From: Trema orientale
Taxonomy: Eukaryota; Streptophyta; Magnoliopsida; Rosales; Cannabaceae
Direction of reading: 5' to 3'
DNA length: 64,000 nucleotides
Assembly (NCBI GenBank): GCA_002914845.1
Contig: JXTC01000031.1
Span: 90,632-154,631, forward strand
The translations under genes were made by a program, and so were the position numbers. Shown here piece after piece: positions 1 through 13,100 of the stretch (within the stretch, counting starts at the first letter, position 1; each line of letters opens with the position of its first letter). The notes under the pieces are model-generated. The model did not search any database. It had not been told where the DNA came from and saw nothing but the letters and a program-made list of their open reading frames with translations.

Positions 1-769
1 AAGTACTAAGAATGTGGCTATAGGGTCCATAAGTATGCCCTGTACAGTCGGACAAGCCGCAACCACGTTTTCCTAAAAGTACCCAAAGTTTAAGATTTTT
101 TCCAAATTCGTAGTACTCACTTCAATTGGCTATAACTCTCTAGTTATAAGCCTGTTTTCTACAAATTATATATTCTTAGAAAGATAATTCGATAAGCTTT
201 CTAACCATACCAAATATGACCTGATCAGATTAGTAAAAATTCCTGAAAAACTAGTCGAAATTTCTGTTACGTTTGTTACATCTTAGCTCAAAACTCAAAA
301 ATTCATAACTTTCTATTTACCCAACCAGATCACTCAAAATTTGTATTGTTTAAATTCTATTATCAATAGGCTTCATTCTCTATCAGATTCATCCTAATAG
401 TTCATAAATTATTTGTGGGTAAATTAAAGTCCTAACTCTGGACATGCAATTCCAATCCCAAAAAATCTAATTAGTGCGTGTAGACTCAATAGATTACAGT
501 CAATTACCTTAAAATTCAAATGAATTGAATCCTCTTCTTGCTTCTCCTTCTTCTTTGAAACTGTGTGGCTGCCTCTCTGCCTTTTCCATAAAGTATACGT
601 ATAAACTGAGTAGATTATTAGTCTTAGGGTTTCTTAAAGGGTCTTTAGTAAAATTACCAATGTGTCCCCAAATAATATCTATTAATCAAGGGTTCTTTTG
701 TCTTTTCTTTTATCTTTATATTATTTATTTAATACAAATAAACTTTTTTTTAAAATACGGGTTGTCACA
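1..769 (-). repeat. Partial LTR of the LARD (left copy)
   Basis: This direct repeat matches 5185-5961 and ends in TTGTCACA just before the pyrimidine run 770-780. It is the 3' LTR of a minus-strand element; about 1.5 kb more should lie left of the window. Confidence 0.88.
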
Positions 770-3711
770 TTCTCTCCCTCGGAAAAGAAGTTTAGTCCTC
801 TAAACTTTAAAGTCTCGTAATCTCCAAAGAACAAAATATTAATAGATCCAGACATTCTTGGGAAGTCTCAAAATCTGGGTAAAACTATGATCATCACTTA
901 CTAAATTTAAACGATCTTTCTATCAATATAATACGATCTTGAGAATGTGAATTTATTTTAATTTGAGTGATTGAAACGTCAAAGAAATATCATCGCTTTT
1001 AAAACTTATCTATCGATAATTCTATATTATTTCTCATTCATTGTGATAGCTACTCCTTTACACTTTCACACAAAAAGAGAATGACATGATGACTCAAACT
1101 TTTCTTTGTACTAACAAAGCTAATAAGAATTCTTAATAATTAAAAATTCCTTAAACTTTTAGTACATCTTTCAATCGCATGCCTATAATGCTAAGAATAC
1201 ACTTCTATTTTTTTGTCAATACTTCATATATAGCTACTCTAATACTAGATCGAAACTACAACTATATACAAATATTACCAAGAAAGATGTTTTCTTCTAC
1301 AACCTTTGAAACATTCTTCAATATATCCTCAATGGTCTATATATACAAATATACTTTCTTTTTTTTTTGACAATTCATTTATTTCAGATCAATATTGTAA
1401 AGCTCTAACAAATCTAATTCAATTTCTAAAATCACGTGTAAGGTCTTATAAAGTTTAGATACAATGTGATATCTTTATCATAAATAATCAGAAGAATTCC
1501 TTTTAACCTCACTTTCTCCAACTTTAATCTTCAATAGGCCAAAGTATCAAAACTAAATTTAATCACCCAAACTTACATTAAATTCAAATGCTATGCTTAT
1601 AACCAAATTATATAGAAAATCTTAATATTCACTCAAAATAACTATAAAGATCAAAACCTAATCAGTTAGGGGCATAAGCCAAGTTTAATTGCAGAAATAT
1701 GAGTATACTTAGTCGAATAATACACTATGTAACTTATACTTTACAATTTCTAGTAATCATTAATAATCTAGTTGTAAAATTCCACTATCGTATTTTCTTT
1801 CCCATATAGTATATCAAAAGTTTTCAACCTTCGTCTTTATGGTCCTCAATCACTTTCTCATAGACTAAGCACTAAGAAATATACTAAGTGATTTCTTTCA
1901 TGTACTAATCCTCAAAATTTTCTTAGGCCTTTATCTTAATACCTCTAGGATTTCTATTGTCTTAAATTATGATTTTTTTCAAAAAAATATCTTCTACAAG
2001 TAAAGGAGGTCAACAGAACCACAAATATGAATATTTCTTCATAAACCACATAAATCATAAAAATCAAATAATTTATCAATCTTAAAAATATTGATCGACT
2101 TACATATTCCACTACATAATTGATCAACTTACATATTCTGCTACATAAACTATTTTGACCATTTGTTTTATAATCACAATTTTTATTTTTTTTTCCATCA
2201 CCGATAATAGTCGAGTTCCTAATAGTAAAATACTAAGCCTTCTGAAAACTCTTATCTTATAATTCTTCTAGTTACTCATCAGATAAATACTCTTCAATTT
2301 ATTTGTGTAATCTAATATAACTTTCTAGAGAAGAGTAATACCAAACACTATCAAATACAAAGATCACTTCCTCCTATACAATAACACCATAGAATAAACT
2401 TGTGAACTCGTTTACAACAACTATATATTCTAATTTCAACTCTACTGCCTAGTATCCATAGTCATAACCAAATTGTCCATTCACTGTATCTCGGTTTTTG
2501 CTTAGCTATCAAAACAATTATTATTAAGATAACATTATCTCAAAATTATCCAACTATATAAGTCACTAAGGCTCGATAAATTATTATTTTTTTTAGGTAA
2601 TATTATTCTCCAAACAGTCCACTATTAATTTTTTAAAATATCGCTCTCTAAATTATTATTACACCTATAAATTGTTAATGCCTATATTTTCATCATATCA
2701 TCACCAATATTTATAGAAAAACTCATAGTAAAGCCTTTAAAAAAAAACTACCCTACTCATTCTCAATCCTCTAGTAATAATAACATGTACTCTCATCAGT
2801 TAACACAAGTACATAAATTGATATTTTTTATATTATCTCTTTGTCCTTTATCATCAAGGAACTTAGTTATTCAATAAACTTAATGTACTTAATATTTTAC
2901 TGTATGTTATAGCCCATAGCACAAATAATTTCACTTTCAGAAAGAATTGAAACATATTCTCTCCATTATCCCATTAACCAATAAACCTAAATATATATAT
3001 CTTCCCCACATTGTCACCATAACTAGGTAATTTCTATTCTATAAATCTCTTACATAGATAATGTAAGATTAACAACTTCTTAGAATTATAACATAATTTC
3101 TTAGGAACCAAATAATTTCTCTTGTCTAATAATTAACTTAGACTTTCTTTTTTATAAGGTCAAAAATACTAAGATATAACTCAAGAGAAATCAGAAGAAG
3201 ATAGCAAATAGACTCATAAAATTTTAATATCAACTCTAAAGTAAGACTCACTAACTTGATAACTATCCAATATCAATATTAAGAGAAAAGGATTTCAATA
3301 TCCTAGGTCCATTAATAAAATACAAAAGGAAACTAATATCAAAAGCATTAAATACTAGAAACCTCAATATTCAACTAATAGATCTTAAGCGATCCCAAAC
3401 ATTCATGTTCATTTTAAACTATCCCAAAAGTCTATGTAATATATATGATCACCAACTATAAAATTAAACTTAGTGTTCCGTCAATAACAAAATTTAAGAA
3501 TGCATACTTAATCTACTTTAATACTTGAAAAGACCAAAGTAATAAACTTATCAAATTTAAACCAATCACCAACTCAAATGAATCTCTAAACCATAATAGA
3601 AGTTATGTTCAACTCAAATGATCTTAACTTAGTCACCCGATATTCTAAACCTCATAAGATTGACTTATTACAATCTAAATTGTCAAACTTATCCTAATCT
3701 CTGATACCACT
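770..3711 (-). mobile_element. Internal region of the LARD, non-coding
   Basis: This is 2.9 kb of AT-rich DNA between the polypurine tract and the primer-binding site (3699-3709). I see no long open frame and no protease, reverse transcriptase or integrase motif on either strand. Confidence 0.8.
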
Positions 3712-5961
3712 TGTCACGTTCTACGTCCGAAGACGTGCGTTGCATACCCATAAGGCAAAGTCCCATAGGCATGCAAGGCATCTTTCTATAAACTAATATA
3801 ACTAAGAATATTTAGTCTCCAATAAAAATCAATGTATAATATAAAATCCAACAACTCTTATAAAGTCTCCAAATATTCAAAATAAATACTATATAGTAGA
3901 AACTATAATTTACTAAATTCAAGATGATCAATCTTCCGAGACTTTACATTTTCTCAATCAAGATGAAGAAATTCCTCTCTTTGAACCATGCTCCTCAATT
4001 ACTACTAAATAAGTTCTCTCTTAGTCATACCTCTTAACTGACGATCTTTAAAACATGGGAGGAAAAAATAAAAAGGCAGCTAAAAGCTCAGTAAGTAACC
4101 AGTAACCTTATCTAGTTGTATCAAGCATAAGTAAACCAAAATCATTAACAAATACTTTTCAGAACAAATTTTGTTTCAGAAACTAATACTTTTGAAAATA
4201 TTTAAATCAAGTCGTTTAGTAAATAATTTGATAAAAAGAAATAATAAGTTTCCAAATCTATTTTTTCGAATCTTTTTTTAGTCAATAATAATTTCAATTA
4301 TACTTCTCCCCTGTTTTTGGCGACTATGGCCACACTTAACCCCTGTGACTAGGTCCGAATCTGTCACAAATAACCCCTGTAGCCAGGTCCAAATCTGTCA
4401 CAAATAACCTCTGTAGCCATGTCCGAATCTACTACAGATAACCCCTGTAGCCGGGTATGAATCACGAATCTACTACATTTAATCCCGTAGCTAGGTCAGT
4501 ACTGTCCACATATAACCCCTGTGGATTGGGTCCATGTGCATAGTCACTGAAGAGAGTTTCAAAATACTTATTTACAATAACGAATCATAAACTATTTCGC
4601 TTTCATCTCATTATAACATTGTATAACATTGTACTTATTCCAAAACAATTTTGTTGTAATCACATTTAATAGTAATTCATATACTTGATCTATAATTTAG
4701 TATAAAACATAGAATTATACTATTTTCACAAAAATTACGTTATTTTAATAAAACCGATTTTTTTCAGTAAATAGTCTTATTACCAAAATATATTTTTACT
4801 TGAAATCATATTTTAAAGAAATTATCTTGTAAACATAATTCTATTAGAAATAATAAAATAATAAAATATTTAGCTTTTTGAAGAGGAAAACTACTAGAAA
4901 AGGTAAAAGGTTACTTACCTCATTCGCTTTGCCTATTTAACCAAAAGAATCAACATAACTTCTCAAATACCTATTATCATACAAATTATATATAAGTATC
5001 ACAATAATAAAATCATACTCTAATTGCACTAAAAGTATTGACTACTTGCTACCTATGCATTTTCTATAATTAACTCCATAGCTATTCCCATTAATGTCAA
5101 TTTCTTACGATTCATAACAATTCTAATATCTCTATAAAAATTACCGAACTTAGAGTACATGTTCTATAAGTCATGGGGTCCTAAAAGTACTAAGAATGTG
5201 GTTATAGGGTCCATAGGTAAGTCCCGCACAGTCGGATAAGCCGCAGCCACGTTTAGCTAAAAGTACCAAAAGTTTCAGATTTTTTCCAGATTCGTATTAT
5301 TCACTTCAATTGGCTATAACTCTCTAGTTATAAGTTTCTTTTTTACAAATTATATACCGTTAGAAAGATAATTCGATAAGCTTTCCAATCATAGCAAATA
5401 TGATCCGATCAGATTAGTAAAATTCCTTGAAAAGCTAGTCAAAATCTCTGTTATATTTTTTACATCTTAGCCCAAAACTCAAAACTTCATAACTTTCTAT
5501 TTACCCAACCAAATCACTCAAAATTTGTGTTATGTAAATTCTATTATCAATAGGCTTCATCTTCTATCAGATTCATCCTAATAGTTCATAAATTATTTAT
5601 GGACAAATTAAAACCCTAACCCTAGACATGCAATTCCAATCCCCAAAAATCTAATTAGTGCGTGTAGTAGACTCAATAAATTACATCAATTACCTTAAAA
5701 TTTAAATGAATTGAATCCTCTTCTTGCTTTTCCTTCTTCTTTGAAACTATGTGGCTGCCTCTTTGCCTTTTCCATAAAGTATACATATAAACTGAGTAGA
5801 TTATTAGTCTTAGAGTTTCTTAAAGGTCTTTAATAAAATTACCAATGTGTTCCCAAATAATATCTATTAATCAAAGGCTCTTTTGTCTTTTCTTTTATTT
5901 TTATATTATTTATTTAATACAAATAAACTCTTTTTTTTTTTTTTAAATACGGGTTGTCACA
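3712..5961 (-). repeat. Complete LTR of the LARD (right copy)
   Basis: The LTR is 2,250 bp with TG...CA ends. It contains a degenerate tandem array at about 4310-4535. The five bases after it (acttt, 5962-5966) would be the target-site duplication, but the partner lies outside the window. Confidence 0.85.
4310..4535. repeat. Tandem repeat inside the LTR
   Basis: About six degenerate units of roughly 35-40 bp share the core aacccctgtagccaggtc followed by gaatctgtcacaaat. Such arrays are common in long plant LTRs. Confidence 0.8.
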
Positions 5962-6496
5962 ACTTTAATTTGAGGTGTTGTTTTATAAATAGTATAGAAA
6001 GAGTAAATAGAAGAGTGGCAATAAAGTTACCTATACTTAAAATGGTTTCATTATATTGTTTAACAGAGAAAAAAAAAACACTAAAATACCATTGTTAGAA
6101 CACATATCTTTGGCCACCACTTTTATTAAGGAGACACATCATTCAAGTTATATATGAATCCGGTTTTCTTTTTTAAGTGCATTTAACAGTTTTGTTTGTT
6201 TTTTATTTTATCCAAATTCGATTTTGAAAATATGATATTCTCAAGTACTCAATGACGAAGAAAAATGTTTTTTTGGGGAAATGGAAGTAGTGTTTTTGAG
6301 GACCACGTTACTTTTTGCAACGGTAATAAAGCCATGTTTATTAATTCGTAAAAAGAATAAGTGGAAAGAGAATTGTAAGGAGAAAATAAATAAAGGAAAA
6401 TAAGAGACAATTAACAAAAAATGTTACGATTTTACACATTAATTAATTACACATGAAACTTTTCTCTTTCTCTTTTCTCTCCGTTACGACTCGTAA
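5962..6496. other. Intergenic, no gene seen
   Basis: AT-rich sequence between the LARD and the pseudokinase remnant. I find no conserved coding frame, RNA gene or clear repeat. Confidence 0.6.
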
Positions 6497-7243
6497 ACAA
6501 GCTCCAATTGTAATCCTATATTGGTATGCTCTGCCAAGGAAATCCTTAAAGCCACAAATAATTACTCCAAGTCTCCACAATATTCTTTTGGGTACGAGTG
6601 GCATAAAAGTGCTTTGAATGACCGTCTCCTTCTAATCAAAAGGTTTATAGGAAATGACCAATATAACAAACACGCGTGTCGCGACATTGCGACTAGTTCA
6701 ATGATGAGTAGCCACAAAAACGTAACCTTTCCTTGATGAGAGAGGCAAGCAGTCAACATTTGGAAATCATGTGGCTAAATTGGCCAACTTCGATATGTCC
6801 CTATAATATTAATTCCTCAAGGTGAAACGATTATGATTTCAAGAAGCATGTTGCTTGTGATAAATCATTCTTATGCACTGCTGACCCTCCTCAAGTCATG
6901 ACGACAGAAGTAGACGAAAAAACTGACGTCTTTAGTTAATTTTGGAATGTTTGCTACTTATTGTTCCTTCTAACTTGACAAAATATTCGGATCATATTTC
7001 AGAGAGAAGTATCTAGTCAGTGATGAATTTTTTTTTGGTGCCAGTGAATAGAATCGTGGATTCTAAAAGTGCTAGAAGATCAAGGAGTTAGTCATAATTG
7101 ATCCAAACCAGCAGTTACAATGGCAAGCTTTTTCATGAACTGGTCAAGAAATGTCTTACTCTTACTCTTAGTAGAGATAGGAGACCACAACTATTGACGT
7201 GGCAAAAGAACTCACCAAATTTGAGAAATTTCACCATGCTTAG
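6497..7243 (+). pseudogene. ZED1/ZRK-like pseudokinase, decayed gene
   Basis: Three pieces of one receptor-like kinase-related gene lie in order on the plus strand. The first (from about 6497) reads NPILVCSAKEILKATNNYS and continues through SFGYEWHKSALND, LLLIKRFIGN and SSMMSSHKNV, the N-lobe of the ZED1/ZRK family (RLCK XII-2). The second (about 6832-6940) has the activation-loop end, DEKTDVFS. The third (about 7098-7243) is the C-lobe end, ELVKKCLTLTLS then TTIDVAKELTKFEKFHHA and a stop at 7241-7243. The stretch for the middle of the kinase, including the catalytic loop, is missing, and the pieces sit in different frames with stops between them. Intact ZRK proteins are about 330-350 residues and act as decoy adaptors for the ZAR1 immune receptor. 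The coding frame is clearly broken; the family call rests on remembered motifs. Confidence 0.75.
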
Positions 7244-7479
7244 CCTATCCAAATTATATATATTGGATCTAGATCTTCGGTCTATTTGTATGTGTGTGTT
7301 TTTTTTGTCCACTGAATTAAATTTTGAGAGTAAAATCGTTGTTTCATGCTTTGTAAGTACTCTAATAGAATGATGTATCAAATACTAATTGAATAAACAT
7401 AAAATAAAACAGAAAAGAAAGAGAGAGAATCCACTTGATATGTATCATACTTCCTATATAATTTTTTTTTTTTCAGTAC

Positions 7480-8100
7480 ACAAAAGCCACGTTTGGAATG
7501 GAAGATAAAGATGTAATTGAATTGGATTAAATTAATTTTATATTTGATGCATGTATATGAGAGGGATTAGATTGGATTAAAATGATTCACTCCAAAAATA
7601 ATACCCTTAGAAGGGATAATCTTATCCTCTTGAGAATTTGGGATTTGGATGGATTAGGAATCTGATTAAAAGTAATAGAATATTTTTGTAGTAGTAAAAA
7701 ACAGTACTTTTCGAAATAAAAATTTAAAAGTAGTATTTTCGAAATTAACTCTTGAAAGTTGTAAAAACTAGAAATGGTATTTTCCGAAATATTTTTATAA
7801 GTGGTCTTTTTGCAAATCATTTTATAAAAAGTGATATTGTCCAAAATATATTTTTAAATAGTATTGTTCAAATATTTTTTAAAAAGTGGTATTTTTCGAA
7901 ATACGTTATTAAAAGTGGTATTTTTGTAATTAATTTTTAAAAATGATAAAATTAAGTTTTAAAAATATCATTTTTATAAATTTAATTTTTAAAAGTGATA
8001 CTTTTCTAATTAATCAAACCTCAAAATTGTTATTTAGTTAAAATTATGAAATACACATGTTAATCTTATCCTAACAAAAAGTAGCACACCAAATGTGGAA
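7480..8100. mobile_element. MITE-like element with internal tandem repeat
   Basis: Ends look inverted: ccacgtttggaatgg near 7487 and a complement of it (ccaaatgtgg) near 8090. Between them lies a degenerate tandem repeat (7680-8010). No coding capacity and no clear target duplication, so class is uncertain (hAT-like termini of GTTTGG type are common in plants). Confidence 0.4.
7680..8010. repeat. Degenerate tandem repeat, about 30-38 bp period
   Basis: Nine or so units share the core aaaagtggtatttttcgaaa with AT-rich spacers. The open frames called on both strands here are products of the repetition, not genes. Confidence 0.7.
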
Positions 8101-9500
8101 TATGATTGAACTATAATCCTATTTTATCTAATCCAATAATTTAAAATAGACCAATCTTATCATATCCTATCATGTATTTCAAAAGAAGTCAGAAAGTATG
8201 CTATCATTATTAATAAGGTTAATATAATTTGCAATGTCACATAACAAAGCAATTAAAATGTTAAAATATTCTGTTTATTGTTGAAATCCAAGCTGCCCAA
8301 GGAATAATTATAGATGCTGAGTAACTGTGTCTAGCTATGGATGTTGCTTCTTGTCCAATATACATGCAAATAAAAGTGCTTAAAATTACAGTGGTACTCC
8401 TAAAATTCTTAAAAAATATATATATATTATACACACCCTTTTACTACTCAAATTTGGCTAAAAATTTTCTCTTAACTACCATTTAACTTTATTTTTTTTG
8501 GTTGTTGACGAATTGTTTCTATTAAAACAACAACAAAATTTTTAAGAAACTAATATAGTTAAGTTCCATCGACTTTTCAATTACTTTTTCAAACCCAAGG
8601 GGTATCATTATAATTATATATTATATATATATATTTTACAAGTTGAATTTGTAATTTGACATAAATGAAGGATGTCGTGCAATTGTACCAAATGGAATAA
8701 TTAACATTAATTTTCTCAATATGATTCTTTAATGTGCAAGTGTGTAATGTTATAGGTACACCTTATTATTCCCCACTCAAAACCACCAGTGTCTTGTTGG
8801 TTGTTGCTAACTCTTAAGTCCCTAACTACCATCAAGGCATCACTTCAATATAGCTTTTGTCGCTGCATTTAACATCTAGGAGTATAATCGATTATTAGCC
8901 TAAGTTTAGCCTTCAGTTCAACTAATATAATGGATAATCAATAGTGTATTAATGCAGTATTAAAACTAAAATGATTGGATAAACAATGTAGCGTTTATTC
9001 GTCTGGTTTTAGTTTACTCGCGAGAAATAAATTTTCTTTTGGAAACATTGAAGATAGGAATTCTGAAAATTAGAAATTAGTCTATTAATAGAAATGATAG
9101 ACTGAAAAAAAAAAATGGTTAGTTCTAATTTACTTTTAGTTCTTGAAAAATAACTCGAATCCCATTTTGGTTTATGGAGTAATGTTTTTCCTCAAGTAGG
9201 TCCTCAAAGTTTCAAAGGCCACATTAACAACCTTGAATAATAATTTTTTTTTATCAGTGTAATCCTTGGTTTATAACAAATTTTTTCAGCATGAGACTAA
9301 ATTGGAGACCAAAAACACAGTGCAAGATGACATAATTTGGCTTTTTTTTTTTTAGGGGACATAACTTGGCATTTGAAGGTTTATAAACTGAACTGAGACC
9401 AAAAAAAAAAAAAAGTTCAAAGACCAAACATGGAATAATATTTTGAGTCATGAACTAAAATGTCATGAGAGTCATTTTTCGATGTCAGTACTAAAAATAT
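8101..9500. other. Intergenic, no gene seen
   Basis: AT-rich sequence. Around 9120-9480 there are short phrases typical of non-coding MITEs (runs of T or A flanking 'gagaccaaa' type phrases), but I could not define ends. No coding signal on either strand. Confidence 0.5.
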
Positions 9501-10141
9501 GATAACCCAAAAGTAATTAGCTCACCCTTCCACTGGCTCCCCCTAAACATACCACTATCATATTCTCAATTCTCACCCCAGAGAAGAGAACCGTTAGAGA
9601 ATCAATATAAACAAGAATATATTATATGAAGAATGGGATCTCATGTTCTCCCCCCCTCTTACCAATAAATAATAGTCCTATATATCGAGAAATGATAATA
9701 TAACACAAGCGTCATGATCCGCTCCAACCTCCAAGATTAAATAATAATCAAAACCCATTATCAGAACAGAGCAGCAATCTCCATTACCATTCCTCCGTCC
9801 TTTCGGACCAGTTTAGAGCTCTTCTGAAGCAAAAGCCAGTGACCCACTTCCTTAATCCTTGTTTTTATGCCATATTAAGCTGTTGTTTTTTTAGTACTAG
9901 GCACAACAAAGTAGTAGTAGTAGTAATCCCAGATAATACAGAACACAGCAGATCACGCACCCCAAAAAAGCGCCTACTCTCTATACAAGTCTGTTCCTTA
10001 AAAAAGCAAACTACTTTTGTTTCGCCGAATTTTTAGTCTTTGGCTAAGCAGTTAGTTGTGTCTCTCTCTTTCTTCTCCTAGTTTCTCTTTCTCTTTTTTT
10101 CTTTTTCCCCAAAAGAGACCGAACCTCCAAAAATAGACATT
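9501..10141 (+). promoter_or_regulatory. PHS1 upstream region and 5' leader
   Basis: This region precedes the PHS1 start codon. A pyrimidine-rich stretch (about 10058-10110, tctctctctttcttctcct) resembles plant 5' leader sequence, and a TATA-like cctatatatcg lies near 9679. The transcription start is not determined. Confidence 0.4.
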
Positions 10142-13100
10142 ATGGAAAATGAGCAAAAGGAACACCCGGCAGTAATCATCAACCCCATTCAGGTCCAGCT
10201 ATCCCCACCATGTTCCTCACTTTTTTATTCTTCCTTTTTTTTATTTTGAAAAAAAGTTTACGGGGTTTTTTTTTTTCTCAATCAAAATCATAATAAATCA
10301 GTCACTTGCTGGCTTAATTTAGATGGAAGTGCATATGGTGATCTTTTGGGATCTGGGGTTTCCATTGCTTTGCATCATTGGGTTTATTTTGTTTTTCTTT
10401 TTTAAGCCAGTGAGTTTGATTTGTTACTGGTCCTTTTCTATGACGAAATTACAGGATAAAGAGGAGGACAAGGAAGTGGACATTGGATCCGACCAGCCTG
10501 AAGCCCCTTTGCCCCTAACTGTTACTTCCCGGGTCAGTTTTACTTGTACATTACCTTTTCATTTTATACAGTGGCATAGATTGATGGATAGATTATTTCT
10601 TCCTATAATGTTGAAGTTTGGGGTGTGAAAGAAAAAAGAAGAAAAGGGTATCATATTGGTGAAGATGAGTGTCTGGAAATGCTGGTGTTGTAGGATTAGT
10701 TTTGAGCGAAAAAAACAGACATTGAAATTTATGGAGTTTGGTTTATGATGAAAATGCAGGTTTTGTATATGTTGGGTGACATTGCGGCAGGGCCGGCGTA
10801 TAGGTTCACCCAATGGCTGGAACTGGTTCGTAAACGCAGCCTCAAAAACCGTTCCTCTGGCTTCCCCCATCGCCCTTTGAGGCTCGATGCTATGCCGTCT
10901 TGGTTCGTTTCGTTTTCTGTTCTTTTATGTACTCTCCTTTTATCATTAGTAACTGTTGTTTTTGTCTTGAATTTGGATAGTCTATCTTAATGGGAGTATG
11001 TGAAAGTAGTTACTAACGCACTATAAAATCAAGTGGTAAGTTTTCAATAATTGTGACAAGCTTCTGAACTCTCTCATGAATTTATGCTTCGTGTGGTGAT
11101 AAGGGACTATCAATTACTCTGAATTGTGGTCAAGAATATAATCTCAAATGAAACTTGTATTCATTTATGGATCATTACTAGAGACTATGATACTTCGTGA
11201 CAAATGCACAACTGAACTAATATCTTTCTTTCATGTGTGACATTATTTTCCGTGTTATCTTATATTTTGATGGAAAGATCAATAATAGATAGAACTATCC
11301 TACTTCAACTGTTCATATTTCCATATGAAACCTCATAACTCCTTTGAAACATTATGCATGAAGTGCAGCCATCTAATTGTTTTATTGGTAACCATTTCAT
11401 AGTTGTCAAAAAATTCAAATCTTAACTGTATAACGCTTATTTGTGTCTTATTCATCATGAATGATCACTATTCAGTGCAGGAGAATCAATTAATGATTCA
11501 AAGGATCCTCTTCCTTCTGATCAAACAACAGAAATCAATCTGTGGGAAAGACTTGGTAAAGCTGCAATGATGGACATTGAATCAAGCTCTCTTTCTTGGG
11601 ATAGGCTTTCTTCACTTCATCACACTGAACATAGTAGCAGCACTGAACAGTCTGAGGATGAAATGAATAAAGCTCTTGAGGTCCGCAATCTACTTTACCT
11701 ACAAAATATGAGATGGCGTGTTCCTCTTGTTAACTTGAATCTGAGGACACACACACATGCACATGTATACAAATAAGAAAGATTAATATNGGCAGATCCA
11801 GAGCTTGGCGGCGAAGTCGACGCGGGCGAAGGAGTTGAGGACGGCGGTGCAGGTCTTGCAGCGGAGAGGGGAGTAAGGGAGGGTGGGCATGTCCGGGTGT
11901 GGCCGGATCGGGGAGATGCAGGCGGCGAGTGGGATCACGCACTTGCTGGCCTCGACCTTGGTCCGCGGCCACGCGTTCCAGGTCATCCGTACTCCGTCGA
12001 TGCCCTCGGGATCTGCGGTCGCCATTTCCGACATCTTCTTCCGATTCCGATTCCGATTCTGAATCGAATTTTTGGGGGTTTATTTATTTATTTTTTTTTT
12101 TTTGTATTTACTAAGCCATTAGAGTAACCTTGGAGGGAAGTGAGCCTGTCTGCTCTGTGGCCTACAAACTTTTGCTGAGTTCTAGAGTTTGAATATTTCA
12201 GGCCAGAGTCGTTCATAATTCTAGCCCTGAGTGGCACCAGATTAAGGAAGCTGCAGAAAAAGCAAGAGATGCAGCAAGCTCAGAAGGAGATGAAGTTGGT
12301 GAAATGACTTGCTCGGAACTATTGGAAGCTCTTGAACTTAGTAGATGCCTTTTCTTGATGAGGTGCACCTTAATTTCTTCCTTTCGTAGTGTCTAAGTAC
12401 TACAATTATGTGGCAGGAAATAATTTGCTTACTACAGCATTCAGTGTATGTGCTACTTTGAGGAGTAGTTAGGTCAAGTAATGTACTTACGAAAGAGTTA
12501 GGTCAAGTAATCTACTCTTTAATTAATATGTGTCTTAATGATAGTATCTCTAAATATAGGGCTCTTTTTGAACTTGGTGATTCTAGAACTTTTAGGTTGT
12601 TTGATGGAGTGCTTTTTGGCTGGTTGGGACATTTGACTGTGCTGAGTATTTGTGAGACTTTTTGCTCAAAGAAGTCATGTCCTTCATTTTCATTTTGTGC
12701 TTCTTCTCTAAAGACCTATCATATATATATATATATATGTATATTCTTCAGTTCTATGATATGTGGATTTTTTTTTCCCACTAGAATTTCCTTGTTCAGT
12801 ACCATTTACTAGCTCTTGCTTATTTTCAAGACTAGACGCTGATTTTGATTGTTTCCACTGGAATTATAAGAGTATTCAGGTATCAGTAAAACATCTAAGG
12901 ATATAGAAAATTGCCTACTTATTTTTTCTGCTTTTTGTCATCCATTTTAATGGACGATATCATTTAGCTGTGAGTGAAACCAATCTAGTTGGGCCTTACC
13001 CAGCCGCCTGAAAGTTTATATTGTTTTGGTGTTGAAGGAGATAATCATGTTTTTATCTTTTTGGTGCTAAGGGGGATAATCTTTTTGTTATTGTATTGTG

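Larger units (their letters stand above)
1..5961 (-). mobile_element. Non-coding LTR retrotransposon (LARD type)
   Basis: Two direct repeats frame this element: positions 1-769 match about 5185-5961. The right LTR runs 3712-5961 (2,250 bp) and starts TGTCACG and ends TGTCACA; the left LTR is cut by the window edge. On the minus strand a primer-binding site complementary to initiator Met-tRNA (TGGTATCAGAG, 3699-3709) lies two bases from the LTR, and a polypurine tract (complement of 770-780) abuts the other LTR, so orientation is minus. The internal 2.9 kb has no gag or pol that I can recognise, which makes it a large retrotransposon derivative needing proteins from elsewhere. By eye the LTRs differ by roughly 7-10 percent, suggesting an age of a few million years. 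It is a fossil. Confidence 0.88.

Noticed and set aside
525-803. A 92-codon plus-strand frame
   Set aside because: It lies across the LTR end and the polypurine tract; no family motif.
11897-12127. Two plus-strand frames in the GC-rich block
   Set aside because: Antisense shadows of the SEC23 fragment, which matches its family on the minus strand.
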